A DNA stretch of 17,166 nt, from contig JAKSPA010000008.1 of NCBI GenBank assembly GCA_024405235.1, positions 1 through 17,166 on the forward strand. The letters run 5' to 3'. A program made the translations under genes and the position numbers. The notes beneath the pieces were generated by a model, which was not told the DNA's origin, ran no database searches, and saw nothing but the letters and a program-made list of their open reading frames with translations. Position 1 is the stretch's first letter, and every line of letters starts with the position of its first letter. Shown one piece after another: positions 8,063 to 16,352 of the stretch. The stretch comes from Lentisphaeria bacterium (GTDB taxonomy: Bacteria; Verrucomicrobiota; Lentisphaeria; Oligosphaerales; Oligosphaeraceae).

Positions 8063-8380
8063 TTCCCACTGCTAGATTTGTTATTCTGGAAATGTCCTTA
8101 CGCACAGAGCAAAAGGACTGACAAGGCAAGGTATATTCCCTTTAGGAACAGGTGCCGGACGGAACTCTGTGCCCCTCGTCTTTTTGATTCAGAAGCCAGA
8201 ATCGATTTCGTGCGGAATCCGTGAAACCTTGTATGTTTTCGCACAGCACATTGCATGTCAATCTCTTAAACAAAGAATTCCACATACGGCAGATGCGCTT
8301 GCATTATTTTGCAACAGATTTCCATACAGGCACAATAATAACTTCACGCACTTCTTAAGATTTCAAACTGGTGGAGATTC
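8033..8380 (+). repeat. Repeat block B, copy 2 (duplicate of 5162-5509)
   Basis: Essentially identical to 5162-5509. On its left it truncates the exported-protein fragment; on its right it runs into a short degenerate 9-bp-repeat region and the second 83-bp module. It makes up most of the gene-free stretch 8063-8553. A TTCGCAC motif is at 8238-8244, and TTGCAA (8309-8314) with AATAAT (8334-8339) are weak promoter-like hexamers. Confidence 0.95.
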
Positions 8381-8418
8381 CTCTTCGGGAGCAAAGGGAC
8401 CAAAAGGACTCTAAGTTC

Positions 8419-8501
8419 AAGGGACTATTTTTTGCAATTGTCATAGTAATCCGCTTTTTTTTCATAGGATTTCATTTGTTATTTTGGGATAATCCTAATA
8501 A
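8419..8501 (+). promoter_or_regulatory. 83-bp upstream module, copy 2
   Basis: Inverted copy of 4425-4507, with 79 of 83 bases the same. It faces the phosphoesterase operon and ends 52 bases before the ATG at 8554 (88 before the ATG at 8590). Upstream, at 8389-8418, lies a decayed version of the 9-bp array (AAAGGGACCAAAAGGACT). The roughly 116-base block containing this module is missing between blocks B and C in the collapsed copy near 5510. Confidence 0.5.
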
Positions 8502-8538
8502 CAGGAAGCACAATAACCCGTTGACACAGCAATGAAAT
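8502..8538 (+). repeat. Repeat block C, copy 2
   Basis: The 37 bases match 5515-5551 with four differences. It contains CCCGTTGACACAG and an ATGAAA in both copies. TTGACA equals the -35 consensus, but no -10 lies at the right distance. Confidence 0.7.
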
Positions 8539-8553
8539 ACAGATTTCCCAAAA

Positions 8554-10542
8554 ATGTTTCACGATTTATTTCCCCTAGATAATTCGTCTATGAAAACAGA
8601 TCATTTCCAACTTAGGGACAGGAAATCAATTTCAAAGCGGTGCGGTCCTTTTGTGTGTTTTATCTTTTTGTTTTCTGGATTGTTAACAGTCCATTCTTTC
8701 GCAATCGACCGAAGAATAATGCCCAGCAACGTCTCCTATTCGACAAACGCATTCTGCAAAAGCCTCTGCGTGCCGCTTTTGACAGATGCCTTCGAATTCG
8801 GCACGGCCATGAAGGATCCAATCTGGCAGCGCGCCGTTCATGCGGACGATTTCGAGCGCTTTCCGACTGGCGGTCTGCCCAAAAAATCCACGCAGATGTG
8901 TCTTTTCAGAGACACGGAGGCGCTGTATTTTGGTTTCTTCTGTCAGGAAGCGCCCGAAGACCGTGTCCATGCGGACATGTCGGGCGAGGCATCCATGTAT
9001 CAACTGTGGAGCGGAGACATGGTCGAGCTGCATTTCGGCGAAATGGACCCTGATCCATGGAAGCTTCAGCTATGCATCGGCATCGATGGACAGCGCTTCG
9101 ACAGCACAGGAACGCCGGACGGATGGGAAGCGAAATGCTTTGCGAACGATGACGGATGGGGCGCCGAAGTGCGCCTTCCGTTGGCGCTCTTCGAACTCAG
9201 CGAAGGCGGTCTGCGTTTCAATTTCTGCAGACAGGCGCTCAAACGCGGCGAATATTCCGTATGGAGCCACGTGGACAGGGCCTTCCACGAGACGGAAAAC
9301 TACGGCGAACTGCTTTTCGCCGACTACGACACCATCGCATGCATGCGCGGCGGAAGCATTCCATGCGGCACGCCCCTTTCGCGACAGGCCTTCGAGGAAC
9401 TCAGAAAAACGTGGGAGGTGCCAGCCGACAGCCTGACGCACGGTCCTGTTCTTCTCCATCCGGACCACAATGCCGTGACCATTAGCTTCCAATCGGCAGG
9501 AAACGTCGCCGCATTCGTGGAATGCACAAGAACCGATGTCCCAAATCAGCAGACACGACGCTTCGAGTGCGGACGCGCGAACGGCTATCTCCTTCACGAG
9601 AAAATCCATACGGCACGTCTTGCAGAACTGGCGCCCGGCGGCGAATATCTCTGCCAGCCGTATCTTCTGACGCCGACTTCCGAAACGCCGCACGCCGTCG
9701 GACAGCCAATACGCTTCCGCATGCTCGCAGAGAATAGCGCGGACTTCTCGTTCGTGGCATTCAACGACCTGCATTCGGATGTGAACACTCTACGCAAATT
9801 CCTACAGCTGCCGCAAACCAAGCAGGCGGATTTCCTGCTTGACATGGGCGACAATCTCTCGGGCGGCTTCGGAATAACGGCGCTGAACACTCTTCTTGTG
9901 GATACCATCGCCACAGAAGAACCTAAGCCGCTGGCTCTTGCAAAAGGAAACCATGAACAGATAGGCATCTACGCAAACGACTACGATTCCCTCTTCAAGC
10001 ATCCCTCCGGAAGAACATGGTACGCATTCCGCGCAGGATGCGTCCACTTCACCATTCTCGACAGCGGCAATGACCATCCGGATGCCACAAATGCGGATTT
10101 CTTCCGCAACGACGAAATGCGTGCGCAGGAAATCGCCTTTCAGAAAGATGTCGTGCGCAGCGACGAATACCTCTCCGCGCGCTTCAGAGTCCTTGTGGTG
10201 CACATTCCACCGACCAACAACGAAGTGGACATCATGAAACTGATCGAGCCGATGCGCGAAGCACAGACAAAGCCAGATGTCATGCTTTCTGGACACATGC
10301 ACGACTACGCACGCCTTGAGAACGGCGCCTTCGCCGCAACCTCCGCTCAAAGATATCTAAACGGAACAATACATGCGCAAATGCTTCCATTTCCGTTGAT
10401 TGTAAATGCCACGAATACCGCCCTGCACTGCCGCGTCACGGAAAACGCCATGCAATTCAGCGTGCTTCTTCCCGACGGCGAAGGCAACGCGACGCTCAAG
10501 GACTTCCTATCCGTCATAGCCAAATCACCTCTAGCCCTATGA
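8554..10542 (+). CDS. Exported CBM9-like / calcineurin-like phosphoesterase fusion (662 aa)
   Basis: A signal peptide lies at about residues 29-50 (RC GPFVCFIFLFSGLLTVHSFA), after a charged extension. An internal ATG at 8590 (residue 13) is an alternative start, and neither ATG has a clear ribosome-binding site. Residues about 75-258 form a CBM9-like domain (DPIWQRAVHADDF, DTEALYFGFFCQE, GDMVELHFG, GWGAEVRLPL). About 290-392 looks like the fibronectin-like N-domain seen in purple-acid-type phosphatases. Residues 397-630 are a metallophosphoesterase with all metal motifs: DLH (405-407), GD (432-433), GNHE (465-468), H550 and GHMH (580-583). It therefore should hydrolyse a phosphate mono- or diester outside the cytoplasm, perhaps on a glycan. 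It is first of three tightly packed genes, with its stop overlapping the next start (ATGA). Residues 58-72 are duplicated at 5552-5598. Confidence 0.9.
   Translation: MFHDLFPLDNSSMKTDHFQLRDRKSISKRCGPFVCFIFLFSGLLTVHSFAIDRRIMPSNVSYSTNAFCKSLCVPLLTDAFEFGTAMKDPIWQRAVHADDFERFPTGGLPKKSTQMCLFRDTEALYFGFFCQEAPEDRVHADMSGEASMYQLWSGDMVELHFGEMDPDPWKLQLCIGIDGQRFDSTGTPDGWEAKCFANDDGWGAEVRLPLALFELSEGGLRFNFCRQALKRGEYSVWSHVDRAFHETENYGELLFADYDTIACMRGGSIPCGTPLSRQAFEELRKTWEVPADSLTHGPVLLHPDHNAVTISFQSAGNVAAFVECTRTDVPNQQTRRFECGRANGYLLHEKIHTARLAELAPGGEYLCQPYLLTPTSETPHAVGQPIRFRMLAENSADFSFVAFNDLHSDVNTLRKFLQLPQTKQADFLLDMGDNLSGGFGITALNTLLVDTIATEEPKPLALAKGNHEQIGIYANDYDSLFKHPSGRTWYAFRAGCVHFTILDSGNDHPDATNADFFRNDEMRAQEIAFQKDVVRSDEYLSARFRVLVVHIPPTNNEVDIMKLIEPMREAQTKPDVMLSGHMHDYARLENGAFAATSAQRYLNGTIHAQMLPFPLIVNATNTALHCRVTENAMQFSVLLPDGEGNATLKDFLSVIAKSPLAL
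8723..8769 (+). repeat. Repeat block D, copy 2 (inside the phosphoesterase gene)
   Basis: The 47 bases are identical to 5552-5598. Here they are ordinary coding sequence just after the signal peptide, so this is the source copy and 5552-5598 the derived fragment. Confidence 0.9.
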
Positions 10543-11162
10543 TACACGGCAAACTAATCGCATCGTTGCTGATACTGTCGTCGGTCATGCTTTGCGCGAC
10601 AGACGCCGTCTTCTCTGCAACACCGTCCTCCCTTTCAGACGCAACGTGTGTGCGGAAAGTCGCAGACTGGATTGGCGGCGCGAAAGCCAACATCGGCATT
10701 CAGGGAAAAGACTTCAGATTCGTCGGCAATCCCAATTCGCTGAACCGTTGCGATCGCGTCGTCTTCACAATCGACATCCGCACATTCCTCTATGACGGAA
10801 AAGTTAAGGAGGCCGTTCTCGAATACAAAAACGAGCCCTTCGGCGTGCTTGAAGAAAACGAAATAGGCCTTGATTGGATTACCAGCGGACGCTTGAACGT
10901 CCGCCCCGAAGACATCATTGCCAGCGATTCCGAAACCGTCTGCAATTACGCGATCAGTCGGCAGAGCCCACAATTTCTCAAAATCGATGTGACTGCTCTT
11001 GTCAACAAGGCCCTTGCTGTCGGCGATGGATACATCACCTTCCGCGTCCTCAATGTTTCGACCGAAACCCGCGGCAATCCGAAAAGCACGGCAGAAGGCA
11101 TTTGCATTCCGCATGACAGCGTCCGCCTGCTCGTAACGCGCGAATCTGACTCCAACAAATAA
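10539..11162 (+). CDS. Small exported beta-rich protein (207 aa), DNRLRE-like by resemblance
   Basis: ATG at 10539 overlaps the phosphoesterase stop (ATGA), a sign of translational coupling. Residues 1-27 are a signal peptide (LIASLLILSSVMLCATDAVFSA). The rest is predicted beta strands. The pattern of a strand ending VVFTIDIR, an AVLEYK strand, then KIDVTALVNKALAVGDGYITFRVLN resembles DNRLRE-type jelly-roll domains, which carry a conserved 'dvT..v...' segment. This is resemblance only; no catalytic motif is evident. The position between a CBM9/phosphoesterase protein and a GH67N/DUF4838 protein suggests a glycan-binding or cell-wall-associated helper. Its stop is four bases before the next start. 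Confidence 0.85.
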   Translation: MIHGKLIASLLILSSVMLCATDAVFSATPSSLSDATCVRKVADWIGGAKANIGIQGKDFRFVGNPNSLNRCDRVVFTIDIRTFLYDGKVKEAVLEYKNEPFGVLEENEIGLDWITSGRLNVRPEDIIASDSETVCNYAISRQSPQFLKIDVTALVNKALAVGDGYITFRVLNVSTETRGNPKSTAEGICIPHDSVRLLVTRESDSNK

Positions 11163-11166
11163 TAGC

Positions 11167-13494
11167 ATGTTCAAGACAACACTAATGAAAACAGCTGCAG
11201 CGCTCGTCATCGCAGGCGCAATGGCTTCAATGGCGGCAATACTGTCTCCAGACGGCAGACCCTACAGACAGATTGTCCTTGAGGAAGGCCAGGCGGACTC
11301 CGTCCAATTGGCGGCGGCGGAGCTTCAGCGCTATCTGAAGGAGATGACGGGAGACGAACTGCCCATTGTCGCCGAACCGACCGAAAAGCCTTTCATCATC
11401 GTAGGTGCAAACAAACTGCTGAAAGCGCAGGAACTGGATGGTGACAAGCTCCCTTCCGAAGGATGGATGTTCAAGACCACGGAGGACTTTCTGGCGTTGT
11501 TCGGACAGGATTACAACGGCCCTGCGCTGCTCGGTTCCAGAAATCCGTGGCGTAACATTGAAACCTACAACGACGAACTGAAACTCAACGCCTTCGGGGC
11601 CAGCGGAACCCTCTCCGCCGTCTATGAATTTCTCCACAGAAAGGCTGGCGTGAGATTCTACATGCCTGGACCGGACGGCACCGTGATCCCGAAACAGAAC
11701 GTCTTCCAAGTGCCGGAATTGGACGAAACGGGCGCGCCAAAGGTCCCGTGGCGCTGGACATGGATATGCTTCCTCAAGCAGAATACGGACACCGCACGGT
11801 GGTCAAAGCAGCTCGGCATAGGCGGAAAGGCTCCCGTGATGATCATCCACAGCTATTCCGAATTCCAGAAATACAAGGACACCCATCCAGAATACTTCGC
11901 GCTCACGGAAGACGGAAAACGCGCCTTCAAGAACGAATGCGTCGCGGACGGGCAGGGACATCTCTGCCTGACGAATCCCGATGTCATCCAGCAATGGGCC
12001 GACGACATCTGCGACTATTTCGACAAGAATCCGGAGATGGATGTCTATCCTCTGGCGCCGAATGACGGCCTTAACCGAATCTGCGCTTGCCCGAATTGCC
12101 AGGCCGATCTGGATTCCGAAATCGGCGGCAGAGAAAAGTTCTCGCTTCACATCTGGAAATTCACGGCGAAGGTTGCCGAAAAGGTCGCCGAACGCCATCC
12201 CGACAAATTCGTCGGCTGTCTGGCGTATGAACAATACCGCACGCCGCCGCGCAGTCTGTCGTCCATGAAAAACGTCGCCGTGATGTTCTGCAACAAGCGC
12301 TCGGACGCAAGCAATCCGGAAGTCCGTGAAAAACTCCACAGCGAAATTTCGACATGGTCGAGCCGTGTTGACCGCTTCTATCTCTGGAACTGGTATCTTG
12401 ACCATTGGATGCCATGGACGAAGCTGCCTGTGGTCCAGATGAAGACCATCCAGCGCGAACTCACATGGCTCTACCAGGATCCGAAATTCAAAGGCGAATT
12501 CATTGAAGCCGAAGGACAGAATGGCGGCGGAGACAACTACAAGACGCCACAAACCATTGCCATGACGCATCTTAACCTCTATATGACGGGACGCATGTAT
12601 ATGGATCCGACCTCCGACGCCGATCAGATTCTGGCCGAATACGCACGTCTCTTCTATGGTCCAGCTGAAAAGCCAATGCTTGCCTTCTGGAAAACGGCGC
12701 AGGATGAACGCGAGAAACTCTGCGCGGAAACACAGGATCTGGCGCCGGATGCACTCTTTGCCACGCCGTTCCTCTTGAAGCTCAAAGGCTTTCTAGAGGA
12801 CGCCATCGCCGCAGTCGAACCGAACTCCGTATGGCGCAGACGCATAGATGCCGTAAAGGAGGAATTCGACAAAGGCGCGACACGACTTATCCGACTTGAA
12901 TCCACTGGCAGGCAGAAATTCACCACGCCTGTCATCAACGGCTTCAATGCATTGAACGACATGGAGGGCTTCCGTTTCACGGAAAAAGGCGGAGAATTCT
13001 TCTTGCCAGCCACGTGGATGTGCATGGGACGTGACCGACAGTTCCTCTATCTCAGATTCATGTGCTACGATGACGACATCTCTTCGCTTCAAGAAAATGT
13101 CACGCAAAACGATGACGACAATATCTGGATGGACGACAGTCTGGAACTCTTCTTCTATCCCAACGAAGAGGACCTCCAGAATGGCTTCCAGCTCATCGTC
13201 TCCAGCAGAGGCGTGCTCTTCGACAAGACGACCACGGGCACTCTCAGCGGCGATATCAACTGGTCAAGCGATGCCGACGTGCAAATCACGAAGGAACCGA
13301 ACCGCTGGATTGCGGAAATCAAAATACCTTTCGCAAATATCGGCATAAACGATCCGAATTTCGCAGGCAATATCGTCGCGAACTTCTATCGCAACCGCAC
13401 ACGCGATTCACAGCACTCATCCTGCTGCTGGAGCGCAACTGGCCAGAGCTATCATAACTGCCCGAAGGAATTCGGCGTGATTGCGCTTCATTAG
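11167..13494 (+). CDS. Exported GH67N-like / DUF4838 / CBM9-like protein (775 aa)
   Basis: A signal peptide lies at about 1-24 (LMKTAAALVIAGAMASMA); the ATG at 11185 is an equally good start. Residues about 35-185 have the alpha-glucuronidase N-terminal fold pattern (AAAELQRYLKEMTGDELPIV, KPFIIVGAN, GTLSAVYEFLHRKAGVRFYMPG). About 190-560 is a DUF4838-type barrel (HPEYFAL, HLCLTNPDV, PLAPNDG..CACPNC, YLWNWYLDHWMPW). Residues about 600-775 form a C-terminal CBM9-like domain (RDRQFLYLRFMCYDDD, WMDDSLELFFYPN, RWIAEIKIPF). DUF4838 proteins are common in polysaccharide loci and are presumed glycosidases, perhaps on uronic-acid-bearing substrates; the substrate is not known. It is the last gene of the operon, followed by a strong hairpin at 13513-13559. 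Confidence 0.9.
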   Translation: MFKTTLMKTAAALVIAGAMASMAAILSPDGRPYRQIVLEEGQADSVQLAAAELQRYLKEMTGDELPIVAEPTEKPFIIVGANKLLKAQELDGDKLPSEGWMFKTTEDFLALFGQDYNGPALLGSRNPWRNIETYNDELKLNAFGASGTLSAVYEFLHRKAGVRFYMPGPDGTVIPKQNVFQVPELDETGAPKVPWRWTWICFLKQNTDTARWSKQLGIGGKAPVMIIHSYSEFQKYKDTHPEYFALTEDGKRAFKNECVADGQGHLCLTNPDVIQQWADDICDYFDKNPEMDVYPLAPNDGLNRICACPNCQADLDSEIGGREKFSLHIWKFTAKVAEKVAERHPDKFVGCLAYEQYRTPPRSLSSMKNVAVMFCNKRSDASNPEVREKLHSEISTWSSRVDRFYLWNWYLDHWMPWTKLPVVQMKTIQRELTWLYQDPKFKGEFIEAEGQNGGGDNYKTPQTIAMTHLNLYMTGRMYMDPTSDADQILAEYARLFYGPAEKPMLAFWKTAQDEREKLCAETQDLAPDALFATPFLLKLKGFLEDAIAAVEPNSVWRRRIDAVKEEFDKGATRLIRLESTGRQKFTTPVINGFNALNDMEGFRFTEKGGEFFLPATWMCMGRDRQFLYLRFMCYDDDISSLQENVTQNDDDNIWMDDSLELFFYPNEEDLQNGFQLIVSSRGVLFDKTTTGTLSGDINWSSDADVQITKEPNRWIAEIKIPFANIGINDPNFAGNIVANFYRNRTRDSQHSSCCWSATGQSYHNCPKEFGVIALH

Positions 13495-13512
13495 CAATTT
13501 CGAAGACTCGCC

Positions 13513-13559
13513 GCCTTATTTTCACATTGCGTCAAAATGCCGAAATGTGAAAATAAGGC
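13513..13559 (+). terminator. 16-bp-stem hairpin terminator between convergent genes
   Basis: GCCTTATTTTCACATT pairs exactly with AATGTGAAAATAAGGC across a 15-base loop, 18 bases after the operon stop codon. CGTTTT follows on the plus strand, a short T-tract. The fucosidase gene converges from the right (stop at 13741), so the stem may also slow transcription from that side, although no T-run follows on the minus strand. The region from 13560 to 13740 holds no gene I can support. Confidence 0.75.
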
Positions 13560-13740
13560 CGTTTTAGGGGGTGTTTTGGTTAAAAGGTATATATATCCCT
13601 AAAAAGGGGTGGACATGGCTTCTTGGCCTTCTCTGTGCGTTCTACGCGATTTCGGCTTTTTTTTCATGCGTTTTTGGCCTCCCGCCGACGCCTTTTTCGC
13701 ATAATTCGCGCGAGTGGCATTTTTCGACAACCTGTGCCGC

Positions 13741-15132
13741 TCATGCTTCGCCGTATGCGGCCAATTGGAGCATGACGGGCTTGCGCGTTTCTGTCGCGAG
13801 AACTATTCTAAGAGCGTCGCAATGCACTGCAGGAAGCCGTCTAAGCCGTCTAAGACCGATTGCCTGTCCTTTGAATTGCGTCTTCCATTCGCCGTCAACG
13901 CGTGCTTCAAGAACATAGCCGTTAACGACCTCTCCCTGTATCGCCAGTTCCTCACGCATGTCCACGAGAACAACCGTCCTCGCTTCCCCGAATTCAACCA
14001 CAAGCGGTCTATCAGGAGTCACTTCAATCAAAGGAGTCGCCGTTATTCCGTTCTGGAAAAGCGTTTCCACAGCCACGCGGAACTCCTTCAGGCGTTCGAT
14101 GTCGCCTGAATCCAGTCTGCCGCGACGATCAGGCGAAATGCCGACATTCATAAAGCCGCCGCAACCAACGGAATGCATATAGATGTCGACGAGTTCGTCA
14201 ACGCTTTTCTGCCTTCCGTCGTCGCATGGATGATAGAACCAATTCGGCCTGAGCGGGAAATCGCATTCAGGCGGCAGGAAGAGTTCGCCGTCGGCCATTC
14301 CCTCCGCGCTTTTCGAATAATCCATCAGACCAGGAGCTGGAGTCGTATTCGACTCTGCGGGAAGCAGATGGATGTTGCCGTAGCACTCATCGGAAACGCA
14401 GCCGTTTTCACTGCCTGAGCAGCGCAGATCGGGACCGACGTCGCTGAAAATGCAGGCGTTTGGCTGAAGGCGTCGCATCATCTTCCATGTATTTGGCCAA
14501 TCATAGTAAACGGAATGATCGATCCTGCGCATTTCGTTAGCGCCGCCGTAATATCCCTCTCCGCCATTCGCACCATCTATCCACAATTCGAAAGCCTGTC
14601 CGTAGTTGGTACAGATTTCGCGCAGTTGTTCACGATAGATTTCTGTGTATTCGGGCTTGCCGAAGGCGGCATTGTTTCTGTCCCATGGAGAGACGTAGAA
14701 GCCAACGCCCATGCCGTATTTTCTGCAGGCATCCGCGAACTCCTTCACCAAATCGCCTTTGCCGCCCTTGTATGGCGACGCGCTGATATTGTATTCGGTT
14801 GTCTTCGTCGGCCAAAGGCAGAAGCCATCGTGGTGTTTGCAGACGATGATCAGCCCTGAAAGGCCGCCGTCCCTGCAGGAACGCACGATTTCATCGACAT
14901 CCATCTCTGACGGATTGAAACACTCCGCCGATTCGCCTCCGGAGCAACGCTTCTGATCCATGAAGGTGTCGATGCCAAAATGCACCATGCCATAGACCTC
15001 CAGAACGCCGCGACGACGCAGTATTCTGGAAGTGGGAACGCGTCCGCTGTAAAGCGGTTCCTCCGCTGAAAAAAGCCTCCATGCGAATGCACCGAAGACA
15101 ATAACCAAAATCGCAAGCGTAATTATAAACAT
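13741..15132 (-). CDS. GH29 alpha-L-fucosidase, membrane-anchored (463 aa)
   Basis: Family 29 fucosidases remove terminal alpha-L-fucose with retention. GH29 hallmarks are present: HFGIDTF near residue 51, KHHDGFCLWPTKTT (99-112), YGMGVGFYVSPWD (139-151) and FELWIDGANG (181-190), where D186 is the likely nucleophile. PAES (258-261) with E260 is a candidate acid/base. The layout is closest to the alpha-1,3/1,4-active subgroup, judged by motif only. The N-terminus MFIITLAILVIVFGAFAWRL is a single uncleaved-looking membrane segment with no clear signal-peptidase site, so the enzyme probably faces the periplasm while tethered to the inner membrane. The C-terminal 110 residues are a beta-rich domain. 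It is transcribed towards the phosphoesterase operon and divergently from the pseudopilin at 15511. Confidence 0.93.
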   Translation of the reverse strand: MFIITLAILVIVFGAFAWRLFSAEEPLYSGRVPTSRILRRRGVLEVYGMVHFGIDTFMDQKRCSGGESAECFNPSEMDVDEIVRSCRDGGLSGLIIVCKHHDGFCLWPTKTTEYNISASPYKGGKGDLVKEFADACRKYGMGVGFYVSPWDRNNAAFGKPEYTEIYREQLREICTNYGQAFELWIDGANGGEGYYGGANEMRRIDHSVYYDWPNTWKMMRRLQPNACIFSDVGPDLRCSGSENGCVSDECYGNIHLLPAESNTTPAPGLMDYSKSAEGMADGELFLPPECDFPLRPNWFYHPCDDGRQKSVDELVDIYMHSVGCGGFMNVGISPDRRGRLDSGDIERLKEFRVAVETLFQNGITATPLIEVTPDRPLVVEFGEARTVVLVDMREELAIQGEVVNGYVLEARVDGEWKTQFKGQAIGLRRLRRLPAVHCDALRIVLATETRKPVMLQLAAYGEA

Positions 15133-15248
15133 GCCTGAAATCGTATCCGTCTATCTATGGAAACCTGTTGAACACGCGCTGAAAAATTGCCAAGCGGTTT
15201 ACTATAAATGCGTTGAGCGTTTCCGCACGCGTCATCGGCATTCGGAAG

Positions 15249-15284
15249 CAATTCGCACACCGTGACAGGCCTGCGTGCGAATTG
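15249..15284. promoter_or_regulatory. Inverted repeat in the divergent promoter region (operator candidate)
   Basis: CAATTCGCAC (15249-15258) and GTGCGAATTG (15275-15284) are exact inverted copies with 16 bases between. A third copy of the core, ATTCGCAC, is at 15361-15368. They lie in the 378-base gap between the fucosidase and the pseudopilin, where a regulator could control both. The gap also has a TATAGT hexamer on the minus strand (15201-15206) that could serve the fucosidase. Confidence 0.45.
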
Positions 15285-15399
15285 ATAGACATCGCGACAG
15301 CCCCTTGTCGGACAGAAATTCAGATGGCTGTTATATTATGTCCATGTTCTGACTCCAAGGATTCGCACTGAGGAGGAAGGCGGAATAATCCAGCGTAAT

Positions 15400-15419
15400 C
15401 CAGGCACTGTTTTGCCTGG
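15400..15419 (+). promoter_or_regulatory. Leader hairpin upstream of the third pseudopilin
   Basis: CCAGGCA and TGCCTGG form a 7-bp stem with a six-base loop, about 92 bases before the start codon at 15511. A strong Shine-Dalgarno-like AGGAGGAAGG at 15371-15380 is nearby but is not followed by a start codon at a useful distance. Confidence 0.3.
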
Positions 15420-15510
15420 GGAACAAATGCATTGTCCACTTGCATCATGTTCGATTCCTGCGCGTTCTGTCTTCATCGGAAGTCGGAACGTTTTTTTATT
15501 TCAGGAAGTC

Positions 15511-16230
15511 ATGTCAAGAAGATTTACGCTAATCGAATTGCTCGTGGTCATAGCCATAATTGCAATTCTGGCTGGAATGTTGATGCCTGCGCTGTCGAAA
15601 GCGCGCGGCAAGGCAAGAGCCATAGCATGCTGCAACAATCTGAAGCAGATCGGCATTGGATCGTATCTGTATCAGAGCGACAACGACGATTACGTCGCAC
15701 CGAGCTACTATGGTCTTGCGAACGAAGCCGCCGTGCAGGAGTGCGGAACGTGGGATCTTCGCTTTGGCGCATACGTCGGCGGCATGGTTCAGGAGCCGAA
15801 TACGCCTGTCGGCGCATGGCCGATTTTCATGTGTCCGTCTGATTCCAACGGCGCGGCGGAATACGCAGCCGAGCGCCGACGCCGTTCGTATGGTGTCATG
15901 GCGGGTTTTGTCAACATCATCTATCCCGCCAAGAAGATCGGTTATTTCAATTCGCCAGGAACGATATATTTCTTTTCGGAAGTCGATTATGCAGGCAACA
16001 CAAATCCGGACTATGCAATGAATTACGGTCCTGCCAACCGCGTCGGCGTCACTGGCAACGGACAGAGCATGGCCGTGAAGAATTCAAGATGCATAGGAGC
16101 GAATCACGACAACAAAGCGTGGATCATGTATCTTGACGTTCACGCCGAAGCCAAGGACAATTGGTCCAACAGAGAAACAACCGTGCCATATCTCATAAAC
16201 ACGAACGACGGACTACAATTCAGGGATTGA
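15511..16230 (+). CDS. Pseudopilin-type protein (239 aa)
   Basis: ATG at 15511 is preceded by AGGA at a four-base spacing and gives the leader MSRR directly before FTLIELLVVIAIIAILAG and the ALSKARGKAR helix. An upstream ATG in the same frame (15412) would add 33 residues and spoil the leader, so I reject it. The globular part ends with ANHDNKAWIMYLDVHAEAKD, a variant of the H-X9-DG signature with DV instead of DG. The residue before the cleavage site is Arg rather than Gly. It is divergent from the fucosidase and convergent with the partial gene at 16353. As in the locus at 7040, a pseudopilin sits beside glycan-degrading genes; its partners are unknown. Confidence 0.9.
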   Translation: MSRRFTLIELLVVIAIIAILAGMLMPALSKARGKARAIACCNNLKQIGIGSYLYQSDNDDYVAPSYYGLANEAAVQECGTWDLRFGAYVGGMVQEPNTPVGAWPIFMCPSDSNGAAEYAAERRRRSYGVMAGFVNIIYPAKKIGYFNSPGTIYFFSEVDYAGNTNPDYAMNYGPANRVGVTGNGQSMAVKNSRCIGANHDNKAWIMYLDVHAEAKDNWSNRETTVPYLINTNDGLQFRD

Positions 16231-16233
16231 TTA

Positions 16234-16347
16234 AACCGACGGAACCGACTAGACACATGGCCCATTCCGCGGAGCAAGCTCCGCGGCACACAACTAGAAC
16301 CGACGGAACCGCTTAGAAACATGGCACATGCCGCGGCACACAACTAG
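16234..16347. repeat. Two tandem repeat units with a GC-rich hairpin, between convergent genes
   Basis: Unit 1 (16234-16297) and unit 2 (16298-16347) share AACCGACGGAACCG, ACATGGC and CCGCGGCACACAACTAG. Unit 1 has 14 extra bases that create the hairpin CCGCGGAGC AA GCTCCGCGG (16267-16286). The pair fills the whole gap between a plus-strand stop at 16230 and a minus-strand stop at 16353-16355. It could serve as a two-way transcription end. Confidence 0.75.
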
Positions 16348-16352
16348 AATGC

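Noticed and set aside
8521..8549. TTGACA as a -35 box for the phosphoesterase operon
   Set aside because: No -10-like hexamer is found 16-18 bases downstream in either copy of block C.
13571..14109. Plus-strand ORFs in and beyond the gap after the terminator hairpin
   Set aside because: They overlap the 3' end of the GH29 gene in antisense, and lack ribosome-binding sites and domain signals.
15371..15383. Strong AGGAGGAAGG as the start of a leader peptide
   Set aside because: No ATG, GTG or TTG lies at a suitable distance, so a leader ORF is not supported.
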